DNA of 64,000 nucleotides from Hamadaea tsunoensis DSM 44101. Lineage in GTDB: Bacteria > Actinomycetota > Actinomycetes > Mycobacteriales > Micromonosporaceae. This document shows, piece after piece, positions 8,823 through 17,726 of the stretch. The position numbers and the translations under genes were made by a program. The stretch lies in contig NZ_AUAX01000016.1 in the NCBI RefSeq assembly GCF_000428945.1, positions 62,001 through 126,000 of the forward strand, read 5' to 3'. Position 1 is the stretch's first letter; each line of letters starts with the position of its first letter. The notes under the pieces are model-generated. The model had not been told where the DNA came from and searched no databases. It saw only the letters and a list, made by a program, of their open reading frames with translations.

Positions 8823-9995
8823 TCAGCCGCAGATGGACTCGCGGTTGAGCGTCGCCGTGGTCCAGCCGGTGATGTGCCCCTCGCCCACCTGCGGCGCGCC
8901 GGCCTGGCCCGGGTCGTACGCGACGAACCGCACCAGCCCGATGTTCTTGCCGTAGTAGTAGTCCTCCCAGTGCACCCACGTGCCGCCCTGGTTGACCTGC
9001 GACTGGAGCTGGATGACGTTGGAGATCGTGAACGACGTCCCCGGACTGGTCCACGACGCGTTGAACCCGATCACCACGATGCGCGTACCGGCCACGCCGG
9101 AGTGCGCCGTGTCGGCCGCACATGTCGTCTTCGACAGGTACGCCCGCACGTACGGCGACCGGCTGAACGTCGTGCCGACCGCCACCGAGCGCTGGATCCA
9201 GTCGTCGCCGAGCGCCGTGTTGGCCGTGTTGTACAGCGCGTACCAGGTGCCGCCCCCGGAGGAGGTGTCACGGTAGCGGCGGATCCGGTCGGCCGTGTAG
9301 GCGATCTCCTCCCACTGGGAGTTCTTCACCTGGTAGTAGCGCCCCAGCGAGGAGTTGTACTGGATCTGCATGGTCTCGCCGCTGGAGAAGCTGTAGACCG
9401 GGCCGTTCTGCCCGTCGGTCCGCGTGAGGTAGGTCGCCAGGTCGTACGGCGACGTCTCACCGCCGCCCCCGCCGCCGGACACCGAGATGTCGTCGAACGC
9501 GATCCAGCCCCACGCCTGCGGCGACAGGTTCAGCGCCGCGAACGCCACGTGCGTCGTCGCCCCGGCGGGCACCGTGAAGCTGCAGCTGTAGAGGGTCCAG
9601 GCCGTCGTGTTGGTCGCCGTGGTCTGGCACCAGCGCTGATCGAACAGGCCGTTGTCCACCTGCAGGAACGCCGACTGTACGCCGCCCGAGGTCCGGATCC
9701 GGCCGGACAGCGTGAACGTCCCGGCCGGCAGCGTGATGTTCTGCCACGTCACGATGTACGACGTCAGCCCCGATCCGTAACCGGTGTTGTCCGGATGGGC
9801 GTACCCCTCGGGGTAGCCGTTGGGGGCGCCGGCGCAGCAGGACTCGGCGCCGCCGTTGGTCGGCGCGTTCCAGCCGGAGATCCCGGCGCTGAAGGTGCCG
9901 TTGGTGACGTACTCGACGGCATGGGCGGCCGTCGGTCCTATCAAGACGGTTGCGGCGAGGGCCACCGCCGTGACCAGGGCGAGACGAAGACGCAT
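8823..9995 (-). CDS. Secreted protein with CBM4/9-like jelly-roll module
   Basis: 390 residues. A signal peptide (about 1-28, ending PTAAHA) is followed by a beta-sandwich typical of CBM4/9 or carbohydrate-binding families: VTNGTFSAGISGW at the start and WIAFDDISVSG at the end (about 30-160). A hexaglycine linker leads to a C-terminal region of about 220 residues rich in Tyr, Trp and Thr that I do not recognise. The ATG at 9995 starts a clean signal peptide with GAAGGA upstream; the open frame extends further but lacks one. Likely binds or acts on an extracellular polysaccharide. Confidence 0.75.
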   Translation of the reverse strand: MRLRLALVTAVALAATVLIGPTAAHAVEYVTNGTFSAGISGWNAPTNGGAESCCAGAPNGYPEGYAHPDNTGYGSGLTSYIVTWQNITLPAGTFTLSGRIRTSGGVQSAFLQVDNGLFDQRWCQTTATNTTAWTLYSCSFTVPAGATTHVAFAALNLSPQAWGWIAFDDISVSGGGGGGETSPYDLATYLTRTDGQNGPVYSFSSGETMQIQYNSSLGRYYQVKNSQWEEIAYTADRIRRYRDTSSGGGTWYALYNTANTALGDDWIQRSVAVGTTFSRSPYVRAYLSKTTCAADTAHSGVAGTRIVVIGFNASWTSPGTSFTISNVIQLQSQVNQGGTWVHWEDYYYGKNIGLVRFVAYDPGQAGAPQVGEGHITGWTTATLNRESICG

Positions 9996-10223
9996 GGAGG
10001 ATCCTTCCGTTCGGGGCCAGAACATCCACGAAGGTAGATCGCACAGCCCTCGGCGGCGGGCTTTCTTGCGTACGCGCGGCGGCCGCGCAAGAACGACGCC
10101 GGGTTCGAGTGCCGACCACCCCAACGGGGGACGATGATCCGGCCGTCGGGTACCGCCGGACGGCAGCGGAATCCCGCCGTTCGCGATCCTGACTACACTC
10201 AGGACGGTCCATAGCATCGACTC

Positions 10224-11228
10224 ATGCAGTGTCGCCAGTGTCATCTGCGCAATCGCGCCGACGCGCGTACGTGTACGCGGTGTGGTGCGCCCCTGGACAC
10301 CGCGGACCTCGACGGCGCCACGACGAGCCGCCCGGCCGCCCCACCCACAGCCGCCCCGCCCACGGCCGTGCCGCCCACCGCAACGCCGCCGATCGCAGTG
10401 CCCTCGGCCCCTACGCCTTCGACCGCTGGGCCGACGAGTGCAGGGCCGACGACCGCCGACCGGTCGGCGGTGCCGGAGTCCGCCACCCCTGGGTCCACGG
10501 GCCCGCGCGAGACGGCGATCGGCGAATACGTCATGGGAGCCGGCGCCGCTACCACCTCGGCTCAGGCGCCGCCCCGGGCCGACGCGACCGCGCGGATCGT
10601 GGTCGCCTTGGGCATCGTGGCCGTGCTGGTGCTGGCCGGCGGGGCGTACCTGGTGTGGCTGCGGCCCACGTCGAGCACGAGCGCGCAGCCGCCGGCGTCC
10701 TCGGCGTCCCCGTCACCGGGCGACGTCTCCCCGGCGCCGGCCGAGAGCACGGCCGAGCCGTCGCCGTCGCCGGATCTCGACAGCCAGCGGCAGGCGGCCC
10801 GCTCCCTCGACGCCGTCGTGGTGCGCAGCAGCCAGTCCCGGGCCAAGCTGCACCAGGCGCTGGGGTTCATCGACGCCTGCCGCGTACCGAGCGCTCAGGG
10901 GCTGTTCAACCAGGTGGTCCTCGAACGCCAGGGCGAGCTGTCCACACTCGACACCCTTGTCCTCGACAGCCTGCCCGAAGGCGAGGCTCTGCGCCGCCAG
11001 CTCGCCGAGGCGATCGGCCAGGCGCTCAACGCCGACCGCGCGTACCAGCGCTGGGCCGTCTACCTCGCCGGGCACGGCTGCCGCGCGGGACACAACGGCG
11101 ACTGGACGCAGGCGCAGGCGTACGACGACCAGGCCGGGACCGCCAAGGTCGCGTTCGCGACGGCCTGGAACGCGATGGCCGCCCGGGTCGGTGGCGGGCT
11201 GCTGCCGCACTCCCGGGAAGACTTCTGA
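10224..11228 (+). CDS. Zinc-ribbon, single-pass membrane protein
   Basis: 334 residues. The N terminus carries two CxxC knuckles (CRQC at 3-6 and CTRC at 17-20), forming a short zinc ribbon on the cytoplasmic side. A Pro/Thr/Ala linker with PPTA-type repeats (about 38-75) precedes one membrane helix (about 124-146) and a Ser/Pro-rich outer stalk. The outer domain (about 190-334) is helical with two Cys that could form a disulfide. This zinc ribbon, linker, helix, outer domain layout is common in actinobacteria, but the role is unknown. Divergent from the CBM gene. Confidence 0.65.
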   Translation: MQCRQCHLRNRADARTCTRCGAPLDTADLDGATTSRPAAPPTAAPPTAVPPTATPPIAVPSAPTPSTAGPTSAGPTTADRSAVPESATPGSTGPRETAIGEYVMGAGAATTSAQAPPRADATARIVVALGIVAVLVLAGGAYLVWLRPTSSTSAQPPASSASPSPGDVSPAPAESTAEPSPSPDLDSQRQAARSLDAVVVRSSQSRAKLHQALGFIDACRVPSAQGLFNQVVLERQGELSTLDTLVLDSLPEGEALRRQLAEAIGQALNADRAYQRWAVYLAGHGCRAGHNGDWTQAQAYDDQAGTAKVAFATAWNAMAARVGGGLLPHSREDF

Positions 11229-11241
11229 GGCAGCGGGCCGC

Positions 11242-11586
11242 TCAGGGGGCCAGGTGGCGGACGACCAGGACCGCCGCCTGGGAGATGAGGGCCGCGACCT
11301 GCGTACCGTCGGCGAGCCGCCCGAGGTAGGTGAAGGCGCGCTCCAGCTTGCCCTTGTCCCGCGGCTGCTCGGCCAGCAGGAGGGCGATCGCCTGCAATGC
11401 CTGCCGGGCCTGCTCGCGGTTGTCCGCCGCGAACTCGTCGAGCCGGCCCTCGATCTCGGCCAGCAGCGCGGCGGAGTCGGTCGCCTGCACGTTGGTCTGG
11501 TGGAACTCCGAGTCCTTCGCGTTGAACACGGGCTGGCTGCTGTGGAACGTCATGTCGCCGTGGAAGTTGAAGGTCGAGTCGTCCAT
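11242..11586 (-). CDS. Small helical protein with N-terminal FHGD...FHQ motif
   Basis: 114 residues. The first 30 residues contain NFHGDMTFHSSQ and then F-x(7)-FHQ, a beta-type pattern with regularly spaced Phe-His pairs. The remaining 80 residues are predicted helices ending in a hydrophobic stretch VAALISQAAVLVVRHL. The same FHGD motif ends the protein encoded immediately upstream in the same direction (11648-13396, gap 61 bp). A motif shared between neighbours, N-terminal in one and C-terminal in the other, suggests that the two proteins meet through it. No enzyme motif is seen. Confidence 0.7.
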   Translation of the reverse strand: MDDSTFNFHGDMTFHSSQPVFNAKDSEFHQTNVQATDSAALLAEIEGRLDEFAADNREQARQALQAIALLLAEQPRDKGKLERAFTYLGRLADGTQVAALISQAAVLVVRHLAP

Positions 11587-11647
11587 CGGGACTCCTCGCG
11601 CGAAGATTCGGACGTTCGGTGGGTCGGGCCGCCCGGTTCTGGTGGGC

Positions 11648-13396
11648 TCAGTTCTGGTGGAACGTCGACGTTCCGCCGAAGGCCTGCTGGCCGCCGTGGA
11701 ACGTCAGGTCGCCGTGGAAGTTCTGGATGTGGTTGACCCGCTGCGCGAACTCGGCGATGTCGTAGCCGCCGTCCTGCAGGAAGCGGAGAATCGACTCGCT
11801 CACCGCCCGCTCGATCAGCTTGACGTACTTCGCCGTGTCCAGCAGCTGCAGGTACTTCACGATGACGGGGTCGGCGGCGGCCGCGCGTACGCTCAGCCGG
11901 GCGCCGTAGTCGTGGACGCGCGACAGTTCGGTGTCGCGGCCCGACGCGGCCATCCGCAGCCCGGTACGCGCCATCCGGGCCAGGCCGGTCAGGATCCGCC
12001 AGCCGCTCGCGGCCGAGTCGGCGGGCATGGCGCGCAGCGCTTCGCGTACGGCCAGCCAGCCCGCGACGCGGGGGCGCATCGTGTCGACCAGTTCGAACCG
12101 CTCCCGCACCGGCGGCAGGACCCGCGACAGGAACTCCGTGTACAGCATGCCGCCCTCGACCGCGACGTGCACGAACACCGAGATGTCCACCCCGGCCACC
12201 CGCGGCGGGAGGACCTCGGTCCCCGCCCCGGTACGCACGGGGTTGCCCGGCCCCGAGACGACGATGCGCTCGTAGTACCGCAGGCCGCCCTGCGGACAGC
12301 GGCGGATCGCGTCGATCAGCTCGTCGGCCGCGTACGCGTACGGCATGCGCCGGTCCGGCGACAGCAGCGGATCGTCGACGTCCATCCGCCCGTCGGCGAC
12401 GAGATGCGGCAGGAACTCCAGGTTGGCGATGCGGGCGCCCTCGGGCAGGCCGGCGTCGCGCATGCCTTCGACCGCCGAGCGGATGCCGCCGTAGAGGCCG
12501 TCGGTGAGCTCGCCCAGCGGCAGCACCGGGCCGCCGCCGTCCTCGGCCGGGCGCAGCCGCAGCGCGAAGCTCCAGTCGTCGGAACCGTCGCTGACCGACA
12601 TCCCGCAGCCCAGGAACGGGTCGCGCTCGTGGACGACGATGTTGCCGTACTGGGCCGCGGCGATCTTCGCCAGCCGCCGGCGTACCCGGTCGCTGTGCGT
12701 CTCCGGCCGGAATCCGGGCCGGTCGGCGGCCAGTTCCGTGGCGAGGATCGCGTTCACCCGCAACCGGTAGGCCAGCAGGACACCGAACGTCAGGACCGCG
12801 AGCGCCAGCGGGATCAGAAGGGCGGCCAACGAACCCAGGTCAGGTGGCGCCTGATCGGCGCCCGAGCCGCCGGCCGAAGCGGACGTTCCGCTCACCCCGC
12901 CCGTCCCGCTCGTGCCCATCGCGCTCTGCACCTTCTGCAGGACGCCGAACAACGCGAACAGCAGCGAGCCGGCGATGCAGCACACCGCCGCCCCGACCGC
13001 GCCGAGCACGCCGAGGACCACCCATCGACGCGTACGCGGAGACAGCGCCCGCATCAGCGGCGTACGCCAGCCGGCCACCACGAAGCCGATGGCCAGCCAG
13101 CCGACGGTGAAGACCGGGGTGAACCGCAGGCCGACCAGCACGAGGACGGCGAGCGCGAAGGAGGTGGCCAACCGCAGCCGGCGGGCCCGCAGGGCGTGCC
13201 GGACGACCGGCTCGACGTCGAAGCCGAACGAGGGGGCGACCGCACGGCGCTCGTCCTCGACGAGTTCGCGGATGACCGTCTCGCCGAACCCGGGCTCCAG
13301 GTACGCGCCCGCGCACAGCTGCCGCGTGGTGGTCTGGAACCGGTCGAGCGCGCGGTAGACCGGGAAACCCAGCAGCCGCAGATCCGGTGACGTCAT
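11648..13396 (-). CDS. Four-helix membrane protein with C-terminal FHGD...FHQ motif
   Basis: 582 residues. About residues 70-105 hold two membrane helices, 115-145 a third (with a Cys-Cys pair) and 180-210 a fourth, separated by a Gly/Ser-rich loop. The remaining 370 residues are cytoplasmic and of no family I recognise. The very C terminus reads NFHGDLTFHGGQ and ends in FHQN, matching the N terminus of the next gene's product. The ATG at 13396 has GAGG upstream; the open frame runs further but without ribosome site. Probably forms one unit with the 114-residue gene. Confidence 0.7.
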   Translation of the reverse strand: MTSPDLRLLGFPVYRALDRFQTTTRQLCAGAYLEPGFGETVIRELVEDERRAVAPSFGFDVEPVVRHALRARRLRLATSFALAVLVLVGLRFTPVFTVGWLAIGFVVAGWRTPLMRALSPRTRRWVVLGVLGAVGAAVCCIAGSLLFALFGVLQKVQSAMGTSGTGGVSGTSASAGGSGADQAPPDLGSLAALLIPLALAVLTFGVLLAYRLRVNAILATELAADRPGFRPETHSDRVRRRLAKIAAAQYGNIVVHERDPFLGCGMSVSDGSDDWSFALRLRPAEDGGGPVLPLGELTDGLYGGIRSAVEGMRDAGLPEGARIANLEFLPHLVADGRMDVDDPLLSPDRRMPYAYAADELIDAIRRCPQGGLRYYERIVVSGPGNPVRTGAGTEVLPPRVAGVDISVFVHVAVEGGMLYTEFLSRVLPPVRERFELVDTMRPRVAGWLAVREALRAMPADSAASGWRILTGLARMARTGLRMAASGRDTELSRVHDYGARLSVRAAAADPVIVKYLQLLDTAKYVKLIERAVSESILRFLQDGGYDIAEFAQRVNHIQNFHGDLTFHGGQQAFGGTSTFHQN

Positions 13397-13653
13397 CGGG
13401 CCTCGTTTCGCCGGTGGCGGGACACACTCCCTGACGCCACCGTGGACCGTCGCCCGGCCACCCGGCCAGACCCTTGCGGGACAGCAAAAGTCGGCCGGGT
13501 GGCCGATGCCGGGCCGGAGCGGGCCGATCGTCCAGGTCGGACGGTGCGGCCCCGGCGGCCCGGCCGGTACGCGTCGCCGGGCGGGGTACGCCACCCGCCC
13601 GGAATCAGCCTCCCGGCCGGAGGAGACGGGGTCGCCTGATCCGGCCGGGTGAC

Positions 13654-13687
13654 CGGGGCGGGCCGGCGCGTACGCCCGCCCGCCCCG
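13654..13687 (-). terminator. GC-rich hairpin after the GH48 gene
   Basis: CGGGGCGGGC (13654-13663) pairs perfectly with GCCCGCCCCG (13678-13687). It lies 9 bp past the stop of the GH48 gene. No U-run follows, which is usual for actinobacterial terminators. The rest of the 299-bp gap (13397-13695) shows no gene. Confidence 0.6.
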
Positions 13688-13695
13688 TTGCCGCG

Positions 13696-16600
13696 TCAGC
13701 CGTTCGGGAACAGGCTGCCGTAGTCGGCGGCGGCCATCGCGATGTCCGCCTGCGCCCAGAACCGGTGGTAGGTGAACGTCGGGGCGGGGCCGGTGCCGGC
13801 CATGTACGCCGCGACGGGTCCCCACGCCGGGTCCTGCGCGTAGAACGGGCGGATGCTCATGAACGTGGAGCTGGAGTTGATCTGAGCACCGCTGGGCATC
13901 GTGCCGCTGAACCCGGACGGGATGTACAGACCGGTCTGCGAGGTGGAGTTCCACTGGTCGTCGAACCGGTTGTAGTCCGTACGCGTCTCAGGCACCGCGA
14001 CACCCTTCGTGTCGGCGTGCGTGTAGATGCCGTCGACCAGGCACTTCGCCATCGCCTTCGCGGTGGTGCTGCCCGACTTCTGCGCGTACCAGGCCAGCGT
14101 CCGCGCGTACGCGGCGGCGACACCGACATCGTTCGTCGTGTTGCTGACCGCCACGTGCAGGCCGGTGTTGGCCGCCGGGCCCGACGTGCTGCCGGAGTAG
14201 CTGGCCGCCGGGGCGCCCGACCACGTCATGTCCGACGGGAAGGAGTACGCCGACGACGTGCAGGTGGTCTGGCCGATCGCCCAGGGCACCCACTTGTCGA
14301 GGATCTGCTTGGCCTTCGCGTCGTTGCTGACGTTGTAGTACTCCGCGACGCGCTCCAGCGACCACGCCTGGAACCCGAACCACTGGTTCGACGGCGGGTC
14401 GTGGAACACCGGCTGGTAGTCGTACGCCCAGCCGTAGAAGGTCGGCGTGCCGGCCGGCGGCGCCGAGTAGTTGCCGTTCCAGCTGTTGGTCGCGCCGCCG
14501 GCGATACCGCCCTCGGCCGACTGCAGCCAGAGGTAGGAGTCGAGCTGCCGGCCGAGGCTGGTCTGCCAGTCCGCCGAGCCGGTCGACGACTGCGGCCGCA
14601 GGGCCGACGGGCCCGACGGCGACAGCGCCCACGCGGCCAGCGGGTTCTGGTAACCCTGGTGCCACGACGACGAGCCGATCCGCCACGCCCACGAGCCCTG
14701 CATGTCGCCACCCCAGGCGTAGTACCAGGTCAGCATGTAGGAGCTGCTGCTCTTGCCGCTGCCGGGGGTGCACGACGGGCTGGTGCAGCCCGGGTTCTTG
14801 AAGTACTTGTCGTACATCGCGTAGCGCAGGTAGTCGCCGAGCTTGCCGGCCTTGGTCACCGTCGAGGCGATCTGCGACTGGTTGCCCTGCGCGGTGGCCC
14901 ACGTCAGCGCCCAGTACGCGGCCTGCACTGCCCGCGCGTCGGCGTCCGGCGCATCGGTGTAGCGCCACTGCCCGGTGGTGGAACCGGCGACGAACAGCGA
15001 CGGGTAGTTGGCGAACCGGCCCGTGTCACAGGACGGGTGCGCCACCGTCTCCCACACCGACTCCTGCGGGCCGCGCTGGTAGGTGTTGATGTAGGTCGAC
15101 TTCTGCCCGACCGCCTGGCCGCACTCCGCCGACGTACGCCCGCTGGCGTACCCGTAGGTGTTGTCGACGTCCAGCAGCCAGTGCATGCCGTAGACCAGCT
15201 TGTTGCCGTAGGTGCTCTGCAGCTCGGCCGAGAGCGGGTCGGCACCGGGGGTCACTCCGGAGTCCAAAGCGGACGGGTAGCCGCTGGGCTGGTCGTGCTC
15301 CGGCGCGTACGTGGCGGGCTTGCTGGCGTCGTAGGAGCTGGAGCCGCCCGGCTGGCCGGCCGACGTGGGGATGATGTAGGTCTCCATCGTCGTCCACGCG
15401 TTGTTGAACGGCGTCCAGTTGCCCGAGACCCGGCCGTACTGCGCCTCCAGCCACAGCCAGAAGCTGAACGCCTCCGACGTGGTCTCGTGGCCCCAGTCCG
15501 GCGCCTCGACGAGCAGCGTCTCCACCGAGTGGTACGGGACGCCCTCGGACGAGAAGTAGCCGTTCGCCGGGTTCTTGATCTTGTTGTACTGGGTCATGAA
15601 CTGCGTGATGTACGCGTTCTGCGGCGCGTCGTCGTCCGCCTCCGTCGCCGTCACGCTCACCGACGTCAGACCGGTCGAGGAGACCGTGATGGTACGCGTA
15701 CCGTTGGCCGTGTCCGCGTCTTGCGCCGCGGCGAGGGTGACGTTCTGGTTGGTGCTCCAGTTGCTGGACGTGAACGTCAGCGTCGCTCCACTGGAGACGG
15801 TGATGTCGGTGTCACCGGTACCCGCGACGGAGCCGACGGTGACCGTGCCGCTGGGCTGCGCGGCGAGGTGCACGGCGTAGACGGCGGTGGAGCCCTCGGG
15901 GACAGTGACCGCGGTGGGCGTGACCACCAGCGCCTGGGTGCTGGTGTCGTTGTCGGCCTCGGTGGCGGTCACGGTGACCGACGTGAGTCCGGACGAGGCG
16001 ACGGTGATCGGGCGCGTCCCGTTGGTGCTGTCGGTGTCCTCCGCCGCGGCCAGCGTGACCGTCTGGTTGACGTTCCAGTTGCTGGTGGTGAAGGTCAGGC
16101 TGCCGCCCGCGCTCACCGTCAGGTCCGTGTCTCCGGAGCCCGCGGTGTTCGTCACGGTCACGTTGCCGGTCGGCTGCGACTGCAGGTGGACCGTGTAGCT
16201 CGCCGTGCCGCCTTCGGGAACGCTGACGGCCGTCGACGAGACGACCAGCGCCTGCGCGGTGTCGTTGTCGGCCTCCGTCGCGGTGACGGTCACCGACGTC
16301 AGGCCGGACGAGGCCACAGTGAACGTACGCGTCCCGTTGGTGGTGTCGGTGTCCTCGGCCGCGCGCAGCGTCACGTTCTGGTTCGTGTTCCAGTTGCTGG
16401 ACGTGAACGTCAGGCTGCCGCCCGCGCTCACCGTCAGATCCGTGTCACCGGAGCCCGCCGTGCTCGTCACGGTCACGTTCGCCGACGGCTGCGTGGCGAG
16501 GTGGACCGCGTACGTGGCGGTGCCGCCCTCGGGCACGCTCACCGCCGTCGGCGACACGACCAGCGCCTGCGCGGTGCTGTCGTTGTCCGCCTCGGTCGCC

Positions 16601-17364
16601 GTCACGTTCACGGTGGTCAGCCCGGAGGCCGCGACCGCGATCGTACGCGTGCCGTTGGTGGTGTCGGTGTCCTCCGCCGCGGCGACTGTGACGTTCTGGG
16701 CCGTGCTCCAGTTGCTCGACGTGAACGTCAGGCTGCCGCCCGCGCTCACCGTCAGGTCCGTGTCACCGGAGCCCGCCGTGCTGGTCACCGTCACGTTGCC
16801 CGACGGCGCGCTGGACAGCTTGACGGCGTAGGTCGTCATGCCACCCTCGGGTACGCTCACCGCCGTCGGCGTGACGACCAGCTGCGGCGTGGTGGTCCCG
16901 CCGTTGCAGGCGACGCCGTTGACCGTGAACGCGGTCGGGTCGGTGTTGGTGCCGCTGTAGCTGCCGTTGAACCCGATGCCGGTCGACGCCCCGGTGCCGA
17001 GACTGCCGTTCCACGACAGGCTCGTCACGCTCACCTGCTTGCTGCCCGACGCCTGCGTCCAGTTGCCCGACCAGCCCTGGTCCACATGCTGGTTGCCCGG
17101 GAAGGCGAAGCCCAGCGTCCAGCTGGAGATCGCGTCGCCGGTGTTGGTGATCGTGATGTTGCCGCCGAACCCGCTGCCGTTGTCCCAGGCCTTGCTGTAG
17201 GCGACCTGGCAGGAGGCGGCGGCCTGGGCGGAGCTGGGCAGCCCCACCAGACCGGCGACGGCCAGACCGGCGGCCAGCAGACCGGCGACCCGTCGTCTGC
17301 GCCGGGAGGCGCCTGCGCGAGCGGCCAGAAGTGCGGCCGGATTCCATCGTTTGCCGAATAGCAT
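13696..17364 (-). CDS. Secreted GH48 cellobiohydrolase with CBM2 and four Calx-beta-like repeats
   Basis: 1222 residues. A long signal peptide (1-48, RRRRR then a hydrophobic core) leads to a CBM2 (about 49-155, with W in SSWTLGF, GWSGNW and SLSWNG). Four near-identical repeats of about 105 residues follow (160-578), each with VPEGG near the start and ATEADND at the end, resembling Calx-beta modules. The rest (580-1222) is a complete GH48 catalytic domain; HETTSEAFSFWLWLEA contains the expected acid Glu. GH48 enzymes cut cellulose processively from reducing ends. The ATG at 17364 follows GAGGAGA. A CelR-like operator lies 137 bp upstream. Confidence 0.95.
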   Translation of the reverse strand: MLFGKRWNPAALLAARAGASRRRRRVAGLLAAGLAVAGLVGLPSSAQAAASCQVAYSKAWDNGSGFGGNITITNTGDAISSWTLGFAFPGNQHVDQGWSGNWTQASGSKQVSVTSLSWNGSLGTGASTGIGFNGSYSGTNTDPTAFTVNGVACNGGTTTPQLVVTPTAVSVPEGGMTTYAVKLSSAPSGNVTVTSTAGSGDTDLTVSAGGSLTFTSSNWSTAQNVTVAAAEDTDTTNGTRTIAVAASGLTTVNVTATEADNDSTAQALVVSPTAVSVPEGGTATYAVHLATQPSANVTVTSTAGSGDTDLTVSAGGSLTFTSSNWNTNQNVTLRAAEDTDTTNGTRTFTVASSGLTSVTVTATEADNDTAQALVVSSTAVSVPEGGTASYTVHLQSQPTGNVTVTNTAGSGDTDLTVSAGGSLTFTTSNWNVNQTVTLAAAEDTDSTNGTRPITVASSGLTSVTVTATEADNDTSTQALVVTPTAVTVPEGSTAVYAVHLAAQPSGTVTVGSVAGTGDTDITVSSGATLTFTSSNWSTNQNVTLAAAQDADTANGTRTITVSSTGLTSVSVTATEADDDAPQNAYITQFMTQYNKIKNPANGYFSSEGVPYHSVETLLVEAPDWGHETTSEAFSFWLWLEAQYGRVSGNWTPFNNAWTTMETYIIPTSAGQPGGSSSYDASKPATYAPEHDQPSGYPSALDSGVTPGADPLSAELQSTYGNKLVYGMHWLLDVDNTYGYASGRTSAECGQAVGQKSTYINTYQRGPQESVWETVAHPSCDTGRFANYPSLFVAGSTTGQWRYTDAPDADARAVQAAYWALTWATAQGNQSQIASTVTKAGKLGDYLRYAMYDKYFKNPGCTSPSCTPGSGKSSSSYMLTWYYAWGGDMQGSWAWRIGSSSWHQGYQNPLAAWALSPSGPSALRPQSSTGSADWQTSLGRQLDSYLWLQSAEGGIAGGATNSWNGNYSAPPAGTPTFYGWAYDYQPVFHDPPSNQWFGFQAWSLERVAEYYNVSNDAKAKQILDKWVPWAIGQTTCTSSAYSFPSDMTWSGAPAASYSGSTSGPAANTGLHVAVSNTTNDVGVAAAYARTLAWYAQKSGSTTAKAMAKCLVDGIYTHADTKGVAVPETRTDYNRFDDQWNSTSQTGLYIPSGFSGTMPSGAQINSSSTFMSIRPFYAQDPAWGPVAAYMAGTGPAPTFTYHRFWAQADIAMAAADYGSLFPNG
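15640..16900 (-). repeat. Four in-frame ~315-bp coding repeats in the GH48 gene
   Basis: The VPEGG codons recur near 16850, 16530, 16220 and 15900, a period of roughly 315 bp. Long identical stretches at DNA level (the GSGDTDLTVSAGGSLTF and ATEADND blocks) indicate recent or homogenised duplication. The number of linker modules could change by recombination, altering the reach between CBM2 and the catalytic domain. Confidence 0.8.
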
Positions 17365-17500
17365 GCTGCGTCTCCTCGCGATGCGTGAAGATCGCCGGCG
17401 CCCGGAGACAGGCGAGGATATGCGAATCGGGTCCACCATCACGATCGCGAGATCGTGCTGCCTGAGGCGACCACAGTTCGGCTCGGACCTGAGTGTTACA

Positions 17501-17514
17501 TGGGAGCGCTCCCG
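17501..17514. promoter_or_regulatory. CelR/CebR-type cellulose operator
   Basis: TGGGAGCGCTCCCG matches 13 of 14 positions of the palindromic actinobacterial cellulase operator TGGGAGCGCTCCCA bound by LacI-family CelR/CebR repressors, which are released by cello-oligosaccharides. It is 137 bp upstream of the GH48 start. A separate inverted repeat CACGATC-GCGA-GATCGTG (17440-17457) lies between. The regulator gene is not in the window. Confidence 0.85.
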
Positions 17515-17610
17515 CATTCAAGAGTCTCGTTGTATGCTCCCGCCCTCGCCGTGCGCCGCACTCCCAAGATCCCACCCGCCGCGTACGCCAAGATCCCGCT
17601 TGGCGTACGC

Positions 17611-17691
17611 CAAGATCCCGTTTGGATCAGGGAAATCACCCGAATCATGGGCCATGATTACGTGGCGATCCCTGATCCAAACGGGATCTTG
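17611..17691 (+). repeat. 81-bp palindromic element, copy 2
   Basis: The most perfect copy: 22-bp outer arms match exactly and the inner stem AATCATGG-G-CCATGATT is intact. Its left end is part of a 22-bp tandem duplication (17581-17602 and 17603-17624, one mismatch) starting GCGTACGCCAAGATCCCG. It lies between the GH48 promoter and the 3' end of the aldo/keto reductase gene; with the operator it fills the 17365-17726 gap, where I see no gene. Confidence 0.8.
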
Positions 17692-17726
17692 GGAGCGGGA
17701 ACCTGCCCGCGGAGCTTGGGTTCGGC

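Noticed and set aside
13474-17361. 1295-codon plus-strand open frame opposite the GH48 gene
   Set aside because: Antisense frame of a long high-GC gene; translation is Arg/Gly/Val-rich with no domain, and the minus strand encodes a full GH48 enzyme.
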